Origin: Epiperipatus broadwayi
Lineage: Eukaryota; Onychophora; Udeonychophora; Euonychophora; Peripatidae
Reading direction: 5' to 3'
DNA length: 64,000 nt
Assembly: GCA_028023455.1 (NCBI GenBank)
Contig: JAQFVV010006271.1
Coordinates: 2,806,335-2,870,334, forward strand
In this document: in pieces, positions 26,861 to 38,310 of the stretch
Numbering within the stretch: the stretch's first letter is position 1
How the letters are laid out: every line of letters begins with the position of its first letter
Program-made: the position numbers and the translations under genes
The notes under the pieces: generated by a model
The model's input: the letters and a program-made list of their open reading frames with translations, nothing else
What the model was told of the DNA's origin: nothing
Database searches by the model: none

Positions 26861-29164
26861 TGTAATATGGAGTCAAAGGGTATTTTGTTGAATCCATACT
26901 ACACACAATAAATAATTTTTTTTAATGATAACCTAACTTTCAATTTAAGTAGAAAAAATTGCAAATTAATCTATGTTTACAATTTCTATATTTTTAATAA
27001 CTGTTTTCCAATCAATCTTCAAATTAATTTTAGTCAAATATCTCAGGATAAATGTAAAATAACCTGTATGTATTACCAAAATTATAATTAATATGTGATC
27101 CAATAAAGAAATGATAAATGATATAATCTTATTAATAAAATGAATACAAAGATTAAGTTTTAAAGAAATTCAAATTTTAATTACATTAAATAGAACACAA
27201 AATATATCTCATTATTTTAGAATATGAATAGCTGTATTTCATTATCTTCATCTTCTTGCATGTAACATTTAATTAAGCTCAATGCTTTTACTTGTAAAGG
27301 CAGTATTTTTATATTGGTTTTTTTAACTGCTATATTTAATTCTTCATACATAATAACAAAAGTTGTACTTTATTAAGCCTAAAATTACTTAATATTGAAT
27401 AAAATTTTGAAATAAATTATGATTATGTTTACTCACGCTCGTGATTCAACTAATTTAACTTAGCAATAATTTATTCTGATACAACCACTGATATATTTCT
27501 ATAAATATTTACTTCAGAAATACTATGGCAACAATTTAATATGCTATGCTGATTTAGCAAGTGGGTAACTAGAGAAATATACCTATATATGTGCACATAT
27601 TTTTCTATCTGCTATAAATGGGAAAAAAAAGTTTAATTTCTTAAATATATTGAGGTGGTATTTTCTATCATCTCATATGATGATCAATATGTTCCACACA
27701 TATATTTCACACTGTCGGGATACTAACATCAAATTCACACAAGTTGTGAGTGGGAACTCACTTTTTTCTTCTTCAGTTTTTCCACACACACGTACAATTC
27801 TGCTTAACTTAATACTCTATGCAATTTCTTAAGAACTGCTGTCTGCGCTATCTGTTGTGGGCTCAGCATATAACCTCAGCCATATAGGCGAAAATATATA
27901 ACACAGCACAACTTGAATATATATATAAACTTTTATTTCTGCTTGGTGAGGCAGTAATTTAACAATATAACAAGTACAATAAAATAAAATTACTGACAAA
28001 AAATTATCCCATTTACTTTTGGGAATTGCAGTTGGATATGTTTAGATTTTAAAGATAACTCATTTCACAAACTGCCGATAATTATACAGTTCATTAATCT
28101 CCAAATGGTTTATTTACGCGTCTAATTAAATACTATACAATTTTTTTTCTGACTGAACATTAACAGTAGTAATTTATTAAAACTAAATTCATTAAATATT
28201 ATTTTTTCTCTCTTTCGAAAATGCATTGCTTTATTTTCGATAGCCGTTTTCGCCATTTGTAGCTGATTGCTGTTGACTGTTGCGCGCTAAAAATCTTGGA
28301 TTCTTTTTATTAGCTACACTAGTTTACATAATTTATTTTAAAAGTTCTTTTGATAATTCTTTTTTTTTCTAGAGTAATGTTTCCTGGAGAAAAAATAACA
28401 GTACTGTCAATACAATATACAATGGTTTAATCAAAACTTTTGATTTTAAATATTTGTACCATTCAAGCAATTTCAAATGACTTTTTAAATTTTAACAAGT
28501 GAAGATTAAAAAAAACAAACAACGTATACTTTTATAATATGCACTTCAGAAGTTTTATAAAATGGGTTTACTATCAAAAACGCAGGTTTTACTTCTAGAA
28601 TTTTTTTCAAATGAAAATATTTTACTTTTTTTTTCTGGTTAAACTTTTAATTAAATGTGGGGAAAAAAATAAAACAATAACAAAGGTTAACTATTTTTAT
28701 TTATTAAAACAGTTTCGTTCGCTCACATCCTATATATTATATATGAGTATAGACTTTGTACTATTGGATAGTACAATACATATATATATATAAATATAAT
28801 GCATATTTATTTTGTCTGTATGATATATATATATACAACATACGCTTACATATTTAAATATATTGCACAAACAAAAGTATTAATCAAACAAATGGTCTTT
28901 ATAAATTTGACTGCTATCAATAAAATAATTACTGTATATTGTCTGTTCTCAAAATATTTGGATTTCAATTTAACTTACCGTCTAATCGCTGTTTTTTAAA
29001 ATTTTTGATATGTTCATTTTCTAATCGCCATAAAAAAATATAGCTTCATTAGAAGAAATAAAATTATGACCATAGTTTTTACTCTAAATTGATTATTTAC
29101 TATTATACTTATAGCGATTTACATATTTTATGGTAGCCTTGTAATGAACTATATATTCTAAATT
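26861..29164. other. A+T-rich stretch without recognisable gene
   Basis: Slightly G+C-richer patches at 27,690-27,890 and 28,230-28,310 have no coding signature I can identify. Short frames at 27,650, 28,611 and 28,799 look like chance. Confidence 0.55.
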
Positions 29165-30640
29165 ATTATATAAATCAAACCATGGCATTAGTTACACTAT
29201 CATTCGCTATAGAATGACATGAACCAAATCTATTTACTATACTTCACCTTTCAGGTATTTTCCAACCTACATTGCTTTTGATATAATGATCTGTTATATT
29301 TATATCAAATTTATAATGTTTAGAAATATTGCATATAATGCAATCTACTATCCCTTTTATTTATTGAGATATGTTTGAAAAACTTATAATATGTAAACTA
29401 ATTTCATGTAGGGCTGCTTCTTTTCCACTGCTCACAGATATTTTCGGAAAATCCTTTTTTGAAAATAACTCAGAGTTATCTATTTTAAGCTGTCCTTTGC
29501 AATTACTACCTTTGTTTTATTATGAGAACGTTTATCTAAATAAGCCTGGTTATCCCTTACAATCGAAAAATGTTATAGACTCGGTTTTGAAGATATTACT
29601 TCTAGGTCCCTATATTATATATATATTATGAAATAAAAATATTGGATTTAATTTTTAATCTCATCTTAACACATCATAATTATCAAAGCTGTTTACAAAT
29701 CCTATCTCTAAATTATTAAATATAACGTATTCACACATCGTTTATGGGGTTTTAGTTAATATTTTAGCTCTGTATATTCAACCATTTTAATTTTTTTTCT
29801 ATTCTGTGATCGAATAAAGAAGCCTCTATGTTCAAAATCAAAATTTCTCTATTTATGACTAAATACTTCATAATAACAGAACTATTTAGGTTTTAAGAGC
29901 TTCATTTATAAGGATATTTTTTATATTTATCATCACTACTTAAATAAGGTTTATCATTATTGCCTAAGCTTAGAACACAATTCTCTTTTATAGAAATTTG
30001 GAGATTTATAATAACTTTGTACTTATTATTGGGAGAATTATCAACAACAAGATTAATATCTATATTAAGTTTTTGCTTTACTAAACTGTCAGTAACTAAA
30101 GAATCTTTAATTTCAAAAATATTGTTCTGTATATCTATTTTTTCTTCTTTGGAAGCAGTTTTTTTCCCATTACTGTCTGAGGAATCATCAACCTTAAAAT
30201 TATTATTTATAGTAAATTGTTACTTTGAATAATCTATATGAGTTTTGACTAAATCTGCTCTGATCCCAAATGTATAGTCTTCCAATTTAGCACTTAATAT
30301 TCTGGAACGTCCTTATGAATTCTGAACTATCTTGGTATGTCTTAGTATTAATTCTGGATTATCTAATCTTTTGACAGACTTAGTAACTTTCTGATGATAT
30401 ATGCCATATGTCCAGTGAACATTACAGCTTCAACATTGTTTTTCTAGATAACTGCTGTCATTTATTTTCAGTAATAGCAAGAGAATGATTTCTCAAAATT
30501 AACATTGATCTTAGTGTTATATATCTCAAATTTAGCCTTTAAAAACCTTCTAGAACTCTGACAGGTTTCTTTATTCTCATTAGATTGAAGCTTTCAACAT
30601 ACACTTTAATATTAAATCATTATTATTTATCAGAAGATAA
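29165..30640 (-). pseudogene. Long decayed coding region, unrecognised
   Basis: Minus-strand frames stay open far longer than the local A+T content predicts and have a normal amino-acid mix, but contain isolated stops and shifts. From 30,440: VHWTYGIYHQKVTKSVKRLD, PELILRHTKIVQNS, stop, GRSRILSAKLEDYTFGIRAD, stop, then about 100 codons rich in Asp, Asn, Lys and Ser (30,212-29,905). After a break: IDNSELFSKKDFPKISVSSG (from about 29,497) running past one stop into IVDCIICNISKHYKFDINIT and DHYIKSNVGWKIPER (to about 29,230). I see no intron borders, so a processed pseudogene or an element-borne gene is likely. No domain recognised. The plus-strand frames at 29,371 and 29,960 are its shadows. Confidence 0.55.
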
Positions 30641-32680
30641 TAAATTTGACCTCATTCTATAGATATTTTTGTTTAGAAATTAAATAAATTTAAAAAAAAT
30701 CACATTTGATTTTCGGAATTATTTTAAAAATTAGATTTTAATTAAAATAAAACACTGTCACATCATTAAATTTTAGGTGAAGCCATTTAAATTTGCAAAA
30801 GAATGAAATCTTTTTGTTTGATGTTTTTTTTACCTATGTCAAATGCATTGATGGAGAAGGCAACCTATGACAGCTGCTTGGAAGGCAGCTATGCTAATCA
30901 CTAGATTGTCAACACTTGACAGATTGATGTTTGTTTTAAAAATATGACTAAATTATTTTTAATAATTACTAAATATATCAATTTATACTTTAAAAGTTTA
31001 ATTTTTTTTGTAAGTTTTATGATATTGCTAAATATTACAATAATCTGCTGGGTGACATCATTTCCAGTTTGTTATACTGCCCACAACCGTAATCTCTATT
31101 GTAACAATATTTAGAAAAATACATTCTTTTATATTTAAAAATAAATATGTAATAATATATATTTTGATTTCTAATAATTATTACACAATTACAATACAAA
31201 AATAATCATAAACTTTCCAAAAAATCAAGTTTTTAAACCATTGCAATATTTTCATAAAGTAATCTAGTGAAGTTTGAATTCACAAAATATATAAATGATA
31301 CCCATCATTGTGGAGCTCGAGATAGTTTGAAAATCAGTATATTTAATTTTATTTCCCTCTATTGTCATTTTTTTTGTATTTAAAATATTAGAAAATAAAT
31401 ATACATGGATTTTAAAGCATAAAATAAATGCTTCACAAAATTTTTCAGCAGAGGGATTGGGGATGCAAATTTAATTTCTAGAAATCTCAGACATGGCTCC
31501 AATGCCTCATGAACATTCAGTTAATGCTTGGGTTTCAACTCTAACATCTTTACATGTAGTATTCCTCTCATCTTAGGGTTTCCTAAATTTAGGATTTAAT
31601 GCTTTCATCAACATACTTTTAAAAATCATTAATAATTATTGATAATTATCTCCCAGTCTGCCTGACATATTTCTGTATTATCCAGACTAATATTTAACTA
31701 TAAGTTAATGTAACAAAGTAAATAATACATACAATACACTAAAATAAATAATTAATACTACATAAAATACTATATTTTCTAACATTTTCTCGAAGTTCAA
31801 CTCGCCTTTCATTACCATTTTAAAAAAAAAAACTTCCTCCAAATACACACACATTTATAATAAATCTATTTTTAATAACAATCTCTGAGAAATATGTTTT
31901 TAAAATTAATAATATCAATGGCAATACACCCATTAGACTAAATGTTTGAGAAAAAGAATTATTACAGGCAGCTTATATCAAAATATAATTTCACACTGCA
32001 AAAATGTTAACATAAGATTATACAAATCACTTATCAGGTCACATAAAAATTGTTAAATTATAACCATTTAAATAGCTTTATCAGCCAACATATTAAGCCA
32101 ATACATTGCAGATAAAATATTGTAACTGTAAAAATGAGGGGGCTATATTAATAACAAATTTTAAAACTAGCCAAATATTAAAAGTCAAATATTTTAAAGA
32201 AGATAATATATGAGAGCCATGAGATGTAATAAATATGGAGAATATAAATAATAGGTGCATGTTGAAAATGGAACACAAAATATTACATTTTAATAAAAAA
32301 TAAACAAACAAATTTATTTTAAATAATTTATATTAAAATTGTTAAAGCAGTTGTCCATTATTTTAAAATTCACGCACACACATACATGGTTACCATTATT
32401 ATAAATTAAATGCTTATTAATATTGCACATTACTACAATTTCAACCTATTTTATATTCACATTATTGTTATATTTTGAGTGTCATATATAATATTTGAAT
32501 AAAAAGCAAAATAAAACAATTATAAATGTTTTAAAATAACTCTGCCCTGCAAAATAAGTAAATATTGCTGCATTGGATTTCTAAATATAAATGCCTTTAT
32601 AATATCATGATATCAATAACTATTTATTTATAAGTAACCACTAAAATTACTTTGCATATAGAACAGCTTTATATCAGGCT
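30641..32680. other. A+T-rich stretch without recognisable gene
   Basis: Contains the repeat partner of 26,700-26,860 at about 32,120-32,240. Otherwise nothing supported. Confidence 0.6.
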
Positions 32681-32726
32681 AATATATATATATATATATA
32701 TATATATGGAGAGTTTTGCCTTTGTT

Positions 32727-32784
<58 letters not shown>
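32681..32784. repeat. (TA)n tracts flanking inverted hammerhead-repeat ends
   Basis: ATGGAGAGTTTTGCCTTTGT, then (TA)n, then ACAAAGGCAAAACTCTCCAT. A truncated plus-strand repeat end faces the minus-strand copy, with about 55 bp of TA between them. Confidence 0.9.
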
Positions 32785-32786
<2 letters not shown>

Positions 32787-33240
32787 AACAAAGGCAAAAC
32801 TCTCCATACAATAGTGCCACCCTGTGCCAACCAGAATAATCAATTGATGCCAGAAGGCTTGTGCATAAAATCCCTATCTAGTGCCTACTCATCCAATATC
32901 CCTAGATTAGTTTCTGGCTTGTGGCCATCATCAGTGAGGTGCCATGGATCTGAGAGCACTGCACCTAGATCTTAGGATCTAATGCAACCCTCCAGCAGCT
33001 GCTTTTTAACTCCACGTTACTACATAACTGTGAGAATGAAATTAAAAACACAATAATATTTTCAATCTAAGTTCAATAGCTTATATAGACATATGGGTCT
33101 GAACTCAATTCAGTACTTATACATTTTGGTGTCTTTGGCTTTTAAACAACCATAGCCACCACTATCCTATTAGGCAGGATTGGTGTTAAAGCAATAAACA
33201 CCACATAATCACCATCTCTTATACTAGCACATAATTGTTG
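32785..33240 (-). mobile_element. Hammerhead repeat, tandem monomer 1 (minus)
   Basis: A unit of 456 bp by the spacing of equivalent ribozyme bases (32,928 to 33,384). On the plus strand both tandem copies open with CAAAGGCAAAACTCTCCATA, followed by the same order of sequence through the ribozyme and a region rich in CTCCAGCAG. Non-coding. It is in direct tandem with the next unit, the arrangement from which hammerheads cut monomer-length RNA. A unit of this size without a protein gene fits a non-autonomous retrozyme or a Penelope terminal repeat. Confidence 0.75.
32891..32949 (-). ncRNA. Hammerhead ribozyme motif, partly decayed
   Basis: Minus strand: outer stem I strand ATCCAT, ACCTCA, core CTGATGA (32,934-32,928), stem II TGGC/GCCA with loop CACAA, GAAA (32,914-32,911), then CTAATC where intact copies have CTAGTC, and TAGGGA. 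The G-to-A change removes the second base pair of the tiny helix III and stem I has a mismatch, so self-cleavage is doubtful. Confidence 0.75.
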
Positions 33241-33580
33241 TAAACAAAGGCAAAACTCTCCATACAGTAGTGCCACCCTGTGCCAACCAGAGTAATCAAT
33301 GGATGCCAGAAGGCTTGTGCATAAAATCCCTATCTAGTGCCTACTCATCCAATATCCCCAGACTAGTTTTTGGTTTGTGGCCATCATCAGTGAGGAGCCT
33401 TGGATCTGAGAGCACTACACCTAGATCTTAGCATCTAATGCAACCCTCCAGCAGACCCTTTTTAACTCTACTTTACTACAAAACTATGAGAATGAAATGA
33501 AAACACAATATTTTCATAGCTTATATAGTCATATGGGTTTGAACTCAATTCAGTACCCATATGTTTTGGTATCTTTGGCT
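33241..33580 (-). mobile_element. Hammerhead repeat, tandem monomer 2 (minus)
   Basis: Direct tandem partner of monomer 1, about 90% similar by eye over the shared part. It ends near 33,580, where it meets the plus-strand copy head to head (CAGTACCCATATGTTTTGGT joins GAGCTTAGATTGAAAATATT). Non-coding. Confidence 0.75.
33347..33405 (-). ncRNA. Hammerhead ribozyme motif, one core change
   Basis: Minus strand: ATCCAA, GGC, TCCTCA, CTGATGA (33,390-33,384), stem II TGGC with ACCA, then AAAA (33,370-33,367) instead of GAAA, CTAGTC, TGGGGA, TA, TTGGAT. Both segments of stem I pair fully (one G-U). The lost G12 predicts little or no activity. Confidence 0.8.
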
Positions 33581-34010
33581 ATTGAGCTTAGATTGAAAAT
33601 ATTATTGTTTCCAATTTCATTCTCATAGTTTTGTAGTAAAGTGGAGTTAAAAAGTGGCTGCTGGAGGGTTGCATTAAATTCTAAGATCTAGGATCCAGTG
33701 CTCTCAGATCCAAGGCTCCTCACTGATGATGACCACAAGCCAGAAACTAGTCTGGGGATATTGGATGAGTAGGCACTAGATAGGGATTTTATGCACAAGC
33801 CTTCTGGCATCCATTCATTACTCTGGTTGACACAGGGTGGCACTACTTATAGAGTTTTGCTTTTTGTTTGCAACAATTATGTGCTAGTATAAGAGATGGT
33901 GATCATGTGATGTTTAATGGTTTAACACCAATCCTGCCTAATAGGATAGTGGTGGCTATGGTTGTTTAAGAGCCAAAGACACCAAAATGTATGGGTACTG
34001 AAATGATAAC
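33581..34010 (+). mobile_element. Hammerhead repeat, plus copy (head to head with monomer 2)
   Basis: Starts GAGCTTAGATTGAAAATATT, carries the ribozyme at 33,708-33,766, then GGCACTAGATAGGGATTTTA, GGTGGCACTAC and the end sequence through GTTTAACACCAATCCTGCC to about 34,005. Non-coding. Confidence 0.75.
33708..33766 (+). ncRNA. Hammerhead ribozyme motif with intact core
   Basis: ATCCAA, GGC, TCCTCA, CTGATGA (33,723-33,729), stem II TGAC/GCCA (one A-C mismatch) with loop CACAA, GAAA (33,743-33,746), CTAGTC, TGGGGA, TA, TTGGAT. All invariant core bases are present and both stem I segments pair. Predicted cleavage follows C33,752. Confidence 0.85.
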
Positions 34011-36760
34011 TTTCCAAGCCCTTATCGTTTCACCATCAAACCTAATGACACTCTCATCTGTGCTAAGTTCGAACCTATTTAAATGTTCATAAATCTAAAA
34101 TTCGCTCATGTCTGTATAAACAGTATTATATATTTGCGTGCGAACCAACGCTATAATTAGATAGGATTAGTAAAATTATAGCGTCCTAAAATTATTTAAT
34201 ATTTCTAAAAATGTTTATTATATTATTTAAGTTAAGAGTAAATTATTAATTTTGTTGTTTAATAGTGTAATTTCGTATGTGGATATATAATCTGTGCTAT
34301 ATAGAAGAAAGACATGATTTAAAATATGTAAAAGCCATTATCTAAAAATACTATTAAATGTTTCTTTAAAAATTGTTAAAAGATTTCTTGTTTTAAATAT
34401 ATTTCAGGGAAAAGTTTCTCGAAAATATATTTAAAAGCTATATCAAAATATGTTTGTAAATTATTTTTAATAAATATGTTAAAAATGTTTTCATTTTAAA
34501 AAAATGTTAAAAGGTTGTTTTTAAATAGAAAGAGTTTCTATTATATGTAAGATTAAAAATAAAAGCTGGTCAAGTAATTAAAAGATTTTTGATTGTAAAC
34601 AAGTGTCATTAACGACCACACCTGGAATTCGTAAAAAGTAAAACTAGTTCAAAATTTACTAATTAAAATCTCCTTAGATAAGTTTGAGTTATTTTAAAAT
34701 CTAAATTGGACAATTGTTTGCAATGAAAAATCTTAATTATAATAGCTTATGGAATGTTTCTAACATAAGTTATCTAAGATCTGGATTATAAATTTGAAAA
34801 TATTTAATTAAATTCCTGAGTTTAGTGAGTCTTGAGGCGAGAGATTCCGATAAGGAAAACATATAAATACTCTGTATATTTTAACAAGAGATAGACAGCC
34901 ATATTGTTAGTGAGAATTGCAGCCAGTCTTCACAATTGTTAAAGTTTAACATGTCCGGCTAAAAGCGGGCATCTTGTTGCTGTTACTCCGCGGGAGAACG
35001 GGGTTTCTCTCGTCGAAATGCCTAAACCACCATCATGCCACTAGCAGAGATCAGCCTAACAGAATGGGAAAGATGATGCCACCAGACGCCCAGTAAAACT
35101 CACCAAAACTACAGCCAAAAACTTGCAGTCCAGATTAATAATACCGGTACCATTTTATTTTTCAAACCACAGAGCTCTGTGTAATTCTGTGTAATTCTGT
35201 GTAATTCTGTGTAAATGTAAATAATATCTATCTAAGTTAGCTAACTTTCTTTTAAAATAATGATAAAGCTAAATGTAACCAAAACTTAAATCCATTTAAT
35301 TAATATTTTAAATATGTCAATTGCTATCAAAATTTCATGTTGTTAAAGTTTAAATAATCTGAGTAATTTATATTTTCCTTTCATTTAAAGTACTTTATAA
35401 GTGTCTAATTTAAAGTTATTTCACTGCGGTTGTGTCTATATTTCTTTGCTTATTTTAAATGCTTATTATATTTTATATGCCAATATTTTGAAACAATGAG
35501 CACTTAATTTCATGTATATTTTAAGAAGATATTATTTGAAAATCTTCGTATAATTTGTTTGTAGCATCAACTTTCTGCGCTGTTTCGAAATCCTATTTTT
35601 TTTTTATTATTTAAATGATTTAATATGTGAAATGTGGCTCTTTTGATCAACCAGTTAAAAACTTAACCTTATAGTTTTATTTAGAATTAAATTTAGCCTT
35701 GATCATATTTATGAGTATATTTGACATTTAAATTCTTAAGTCCATAGAAATATACTTTCCCTCCTTAAATATTTATTGTCTATAAGTAACTTAATAGATC
35801 GAACATGTCAAAGTACAGATGTAATAATATTCCCTTTTGTAGCATAGACATTTATTACCAGGCTACACAAGAGTTGGTCCCAATTTGATAGAGCTAATAT
35901 GCTATTAACTCATATTTCATAGTATGAAATATACTATTCTTTGCTTGGCGGATGTGATATTATTTTATAAAAATATTCTCGTTTTGCTGCTATACGTAAT
36001 ATACGCATCTCAAGATGGAGCCACGGCATTGCCAGCACATCTTCTTTTATAGGGTAGAGCAGTAGCGAAGCCTGAGCCAAGGCCAGGTTAGCACGTAAGT
36101 CCCCCGCCATTCCTGAACACAAATGTTCCTTTTCACGCAGCATTGCGATCGGTTACAGGGTACCGGCGTTTGTCGCAAGAACCCTGAAGTTATTTCATCC
36201 ATCCGCAGAGCGACTTTTCCTATTATTGTTTACCTGTGCCATAGCGCATTGGTAAAATCTTATTTCAGCCAACTCTCCCACCTTAACATAATGCTTTCAG
36301 CATTCTGAAATTTTCTCTCGAAAGCCATGTTCGATCGATCATTACTTGAGCTGGTTTATGCGCTCGTTATTAAATTATATTGGATATTTTAGTAAATAAA
36401 TTCATGATCAAAGTTCAATATAATTATTTATATAACAGCCACCAATGTAATAGGATTTGGCTTATCGAGATTTATAGACATAACGTAGTGATTAATTATG
36501 TATTAATTGAAAAGCAACTCATAAGATGGGCACATGTTAAACCCATTTATGAAAATTAAATGAAAGTATTTATATAAAGCTATTTTGAATTGTATAAAAA
36601 TTATTTATATAAAGCTATTTTGAACTGTATATAAAAAGAGAATGTGTTCTCGTAATTACCAAATGTTTGCGTACATTCTACCCTGAATGCTGTTGTAAAT
36701 AAGTGATATATAGATATGCCAATTGTAAATAAATATATAATTAGTTTAATGTATTTCGTT
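34011..36760. repeat. Unclassified repeat-like block with G+C-richer islands
   Basis: Two islands (34,900-35,215 and 35,930-36,340) stand out from the A+T background, spaced much as in repeat copies A and B, but sequence similarity to them is not clear by eye. A 10-bp direct repeat (CTGTGTAATT, about four units) lies at 35,177-35,214. TATAAATACT at 34,863 could be a TATA box. A 34-bp stretch is duplicated near 36,570 and 36,600 (TATTTATATAAAGCTATTTTGAA). No coding region recognised. Confidence 0.35.
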
Positions 36761-37094
36761 CTCTGTCTCGTTATTGATCGAATTCAATCCAATTCTAATT
36801 ATCATTTATAGTCTATATATGTGAAAACTATGCATTAAGTTAAATTAAATTTAGTGATATTTTAGTCAATTAAGAACCTTTCTTTGATTCATCAGAGTCT
36901 TATTGCTTCTCCATGACCTATGTTGGCCATGTGGAAAGAGGTATACTATGTGTAATTTCAAGGTGGTCATTTGTAGGGTCTTGAGTCTTGGAATCCTGGC
37001 TTATGAGTTGAAGTGCGGTCAGACTCGGGATGTTACAGTCCTAGTCTGGTCAGCTTCGGTCTCTTTTGCTTGGATTCTGAATTCTGTTACGCGA

Positions 37095-37500
37095 ATGTAC
37101 AAACTTGACTGTTACAGTACTGAATTGAGTTCAGACCCATATGACTACATAAGCTATTGAGATTAGATTGAAAATATTATTGTCTTTTCAAGTTCATTCT
37201 CATAGTTTTGTAGCAAAGTAGAGTTAAAAAGTGGCTGCTGGAGGGTTGCATTAGATGCTAAGATCTAAGTGCAGTGCTCTCAGATCCAAGGTTCCTCACT
37301 GATGATGGCCATAAGCCAGAAACTAGTCTGGGGATATTGGATGAGTAGGCACTAGATAGGGATTTTATGCACAAGCCTTCTGGCATCCATTGATTACTCT
37401 GGTTGGCACAGGGTGGCACTACGGTATGGAGAGTTTTGCCTTTGTTTACAACAATTATGTGCTAGTATAAGAGGTGGTGATCATGTGATGTTTAGTGGTA
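37095..37500 (+). mobile_element. Hammerhead repeat, isolated plus copy
   Basis: From GACTGTTACAGTACTGAATT through the ribozyme (37,284-37,342), TAGGCACTAGATAGGGATTT, GGCACAGGGTGGCACTAC, GGAGAGTTTTGCCTTTGTTT to GATCATGTGATGTTTAGTGG, directly followed by a TA tract at 37,499. Covers most of one monomer. Non-coding. Confidence 0.75.
37284..37342 (+). ncRNA. Hammerhead ribozyme, most intact copy
   Basis: Order: ATCCAA (37,284-37,289), GGT, TCCTCA (37,293-37,298), core CTGATGA (37,299-37,305), stem II TGGC, loop CATAA, GCCA, core GAAA (37,319-37,322), C, loop TA, GTC (37,326-37,328), TGGGGA (37,329-37,334), TA, TTGGAT (37,337-37,342). Stem II is perfect. Stem I has two 6-bp segments around an internal loop, the layout that lets natural hammerheads dock loop II. 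Helix III is only two pairs (A-U, C-G) with a 2-nt loop, the minimal type reported in Penelope-like elements, which often work as dimers. Predicted cleavage follows C37,328. Confidence 0.9.
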
Positions 37501-37559
37501 TATATATATATATTATTAGATTTAAAAAGTAAAAAAAAATGTTTTTTTTTATATGTATA

Positions 37560-38310
37560 GGTTTGTGTGTGTGTTATATACGGATAATAAACACTTGTTA
37601 TTAATAAGCAGTAGTAAAGAGAGAATGTTGCAATAAATAATATTTAAAATATTATTCTCTTATTTTAAATAAAGCATTCAATTATTTAGCTCTAATTTTT
37701 TAAAATAAAACAGACTGGAAAGGGAGGTGTAAAAATGATCAGTAGATTAATAGATAAACTGTGCATACATGTGAAAGAATGAAAGAGAATACAGATGTGT
37801 GAATATAAAAAAAAATTTTTTTTACACAAATCCTTATTGACTATAGATTGCAAGTTTTATTGTTTTGTGTTATCTGAATGTTAGATGTCCAAAGAAGAAA
37901 GAAATGCTTTGACAGAATAAATATAATTATTAATCTTCTTATTAATTGCTAAGGACCATCAACTTGTGAGAATTTGATTGCTATCTCCAAAATGACAGCT
38001 ATTTGTAAAAATAATAATACGGATCCTATTTAAGTAAACTTTTATATCATACTAAATTGTTTCCATAATTTATTTATTTGCCTATATGTTTTTCTTGAGT
38101 TTGATTATAATGAATTTAGTATTTTGAAGCTAAAATTAACAGTAAATGATAATATTTAAAAAGCTTTAGGTTTCCATGGTTATGAATTTAAACTTATATT
38201 TTCAAGATCTTCCATTATCCATTTATGAAGGAAAAGAAAAAAACAAACAAGATTAACAAACTTTTTTATTTTTTTTAAAATATTTTGATCATTAATCTTA
38301 ATATTCACAA
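37560..38310. repeat. Segmental duplication shared with 48.9, 58.7 and 60.1 kb
   Basis: 38,010-38,310 matches 48,868-49,162 and 60,080-60,373 in direct orientation (GGATCCTATTTAAGTAAAC; TTATAATGAATTTAGTATTTTG; TCAAGATCTTCCATTATC). 37,560-38,009 matches 58,680-59,150 in inverted orientation (ACTGATCATTTTT; GCTATCTCCAAAATGA against TCATTTTGGAGATAGC). Non-coding. Confidence 0.8.

Noticed and set aside
32652-32975. 107-codon frame with Ile-Tyr repeats
   Set aside because: Runs through (TA)n and a non-coding hammerhead repeat. The same applies to Ile-Tyr frames at 2,742, 18,106, 21,802, 49,145, 55,859, 60,288 and 62,586.
36880-36910. CTGATGA followed by GAAA on the minus strand (TCTGATGAATCAAAGAAAGG) as another hammerhead
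   Set aside because: No stem II can form between the core halves and there is no helix III or stem I.
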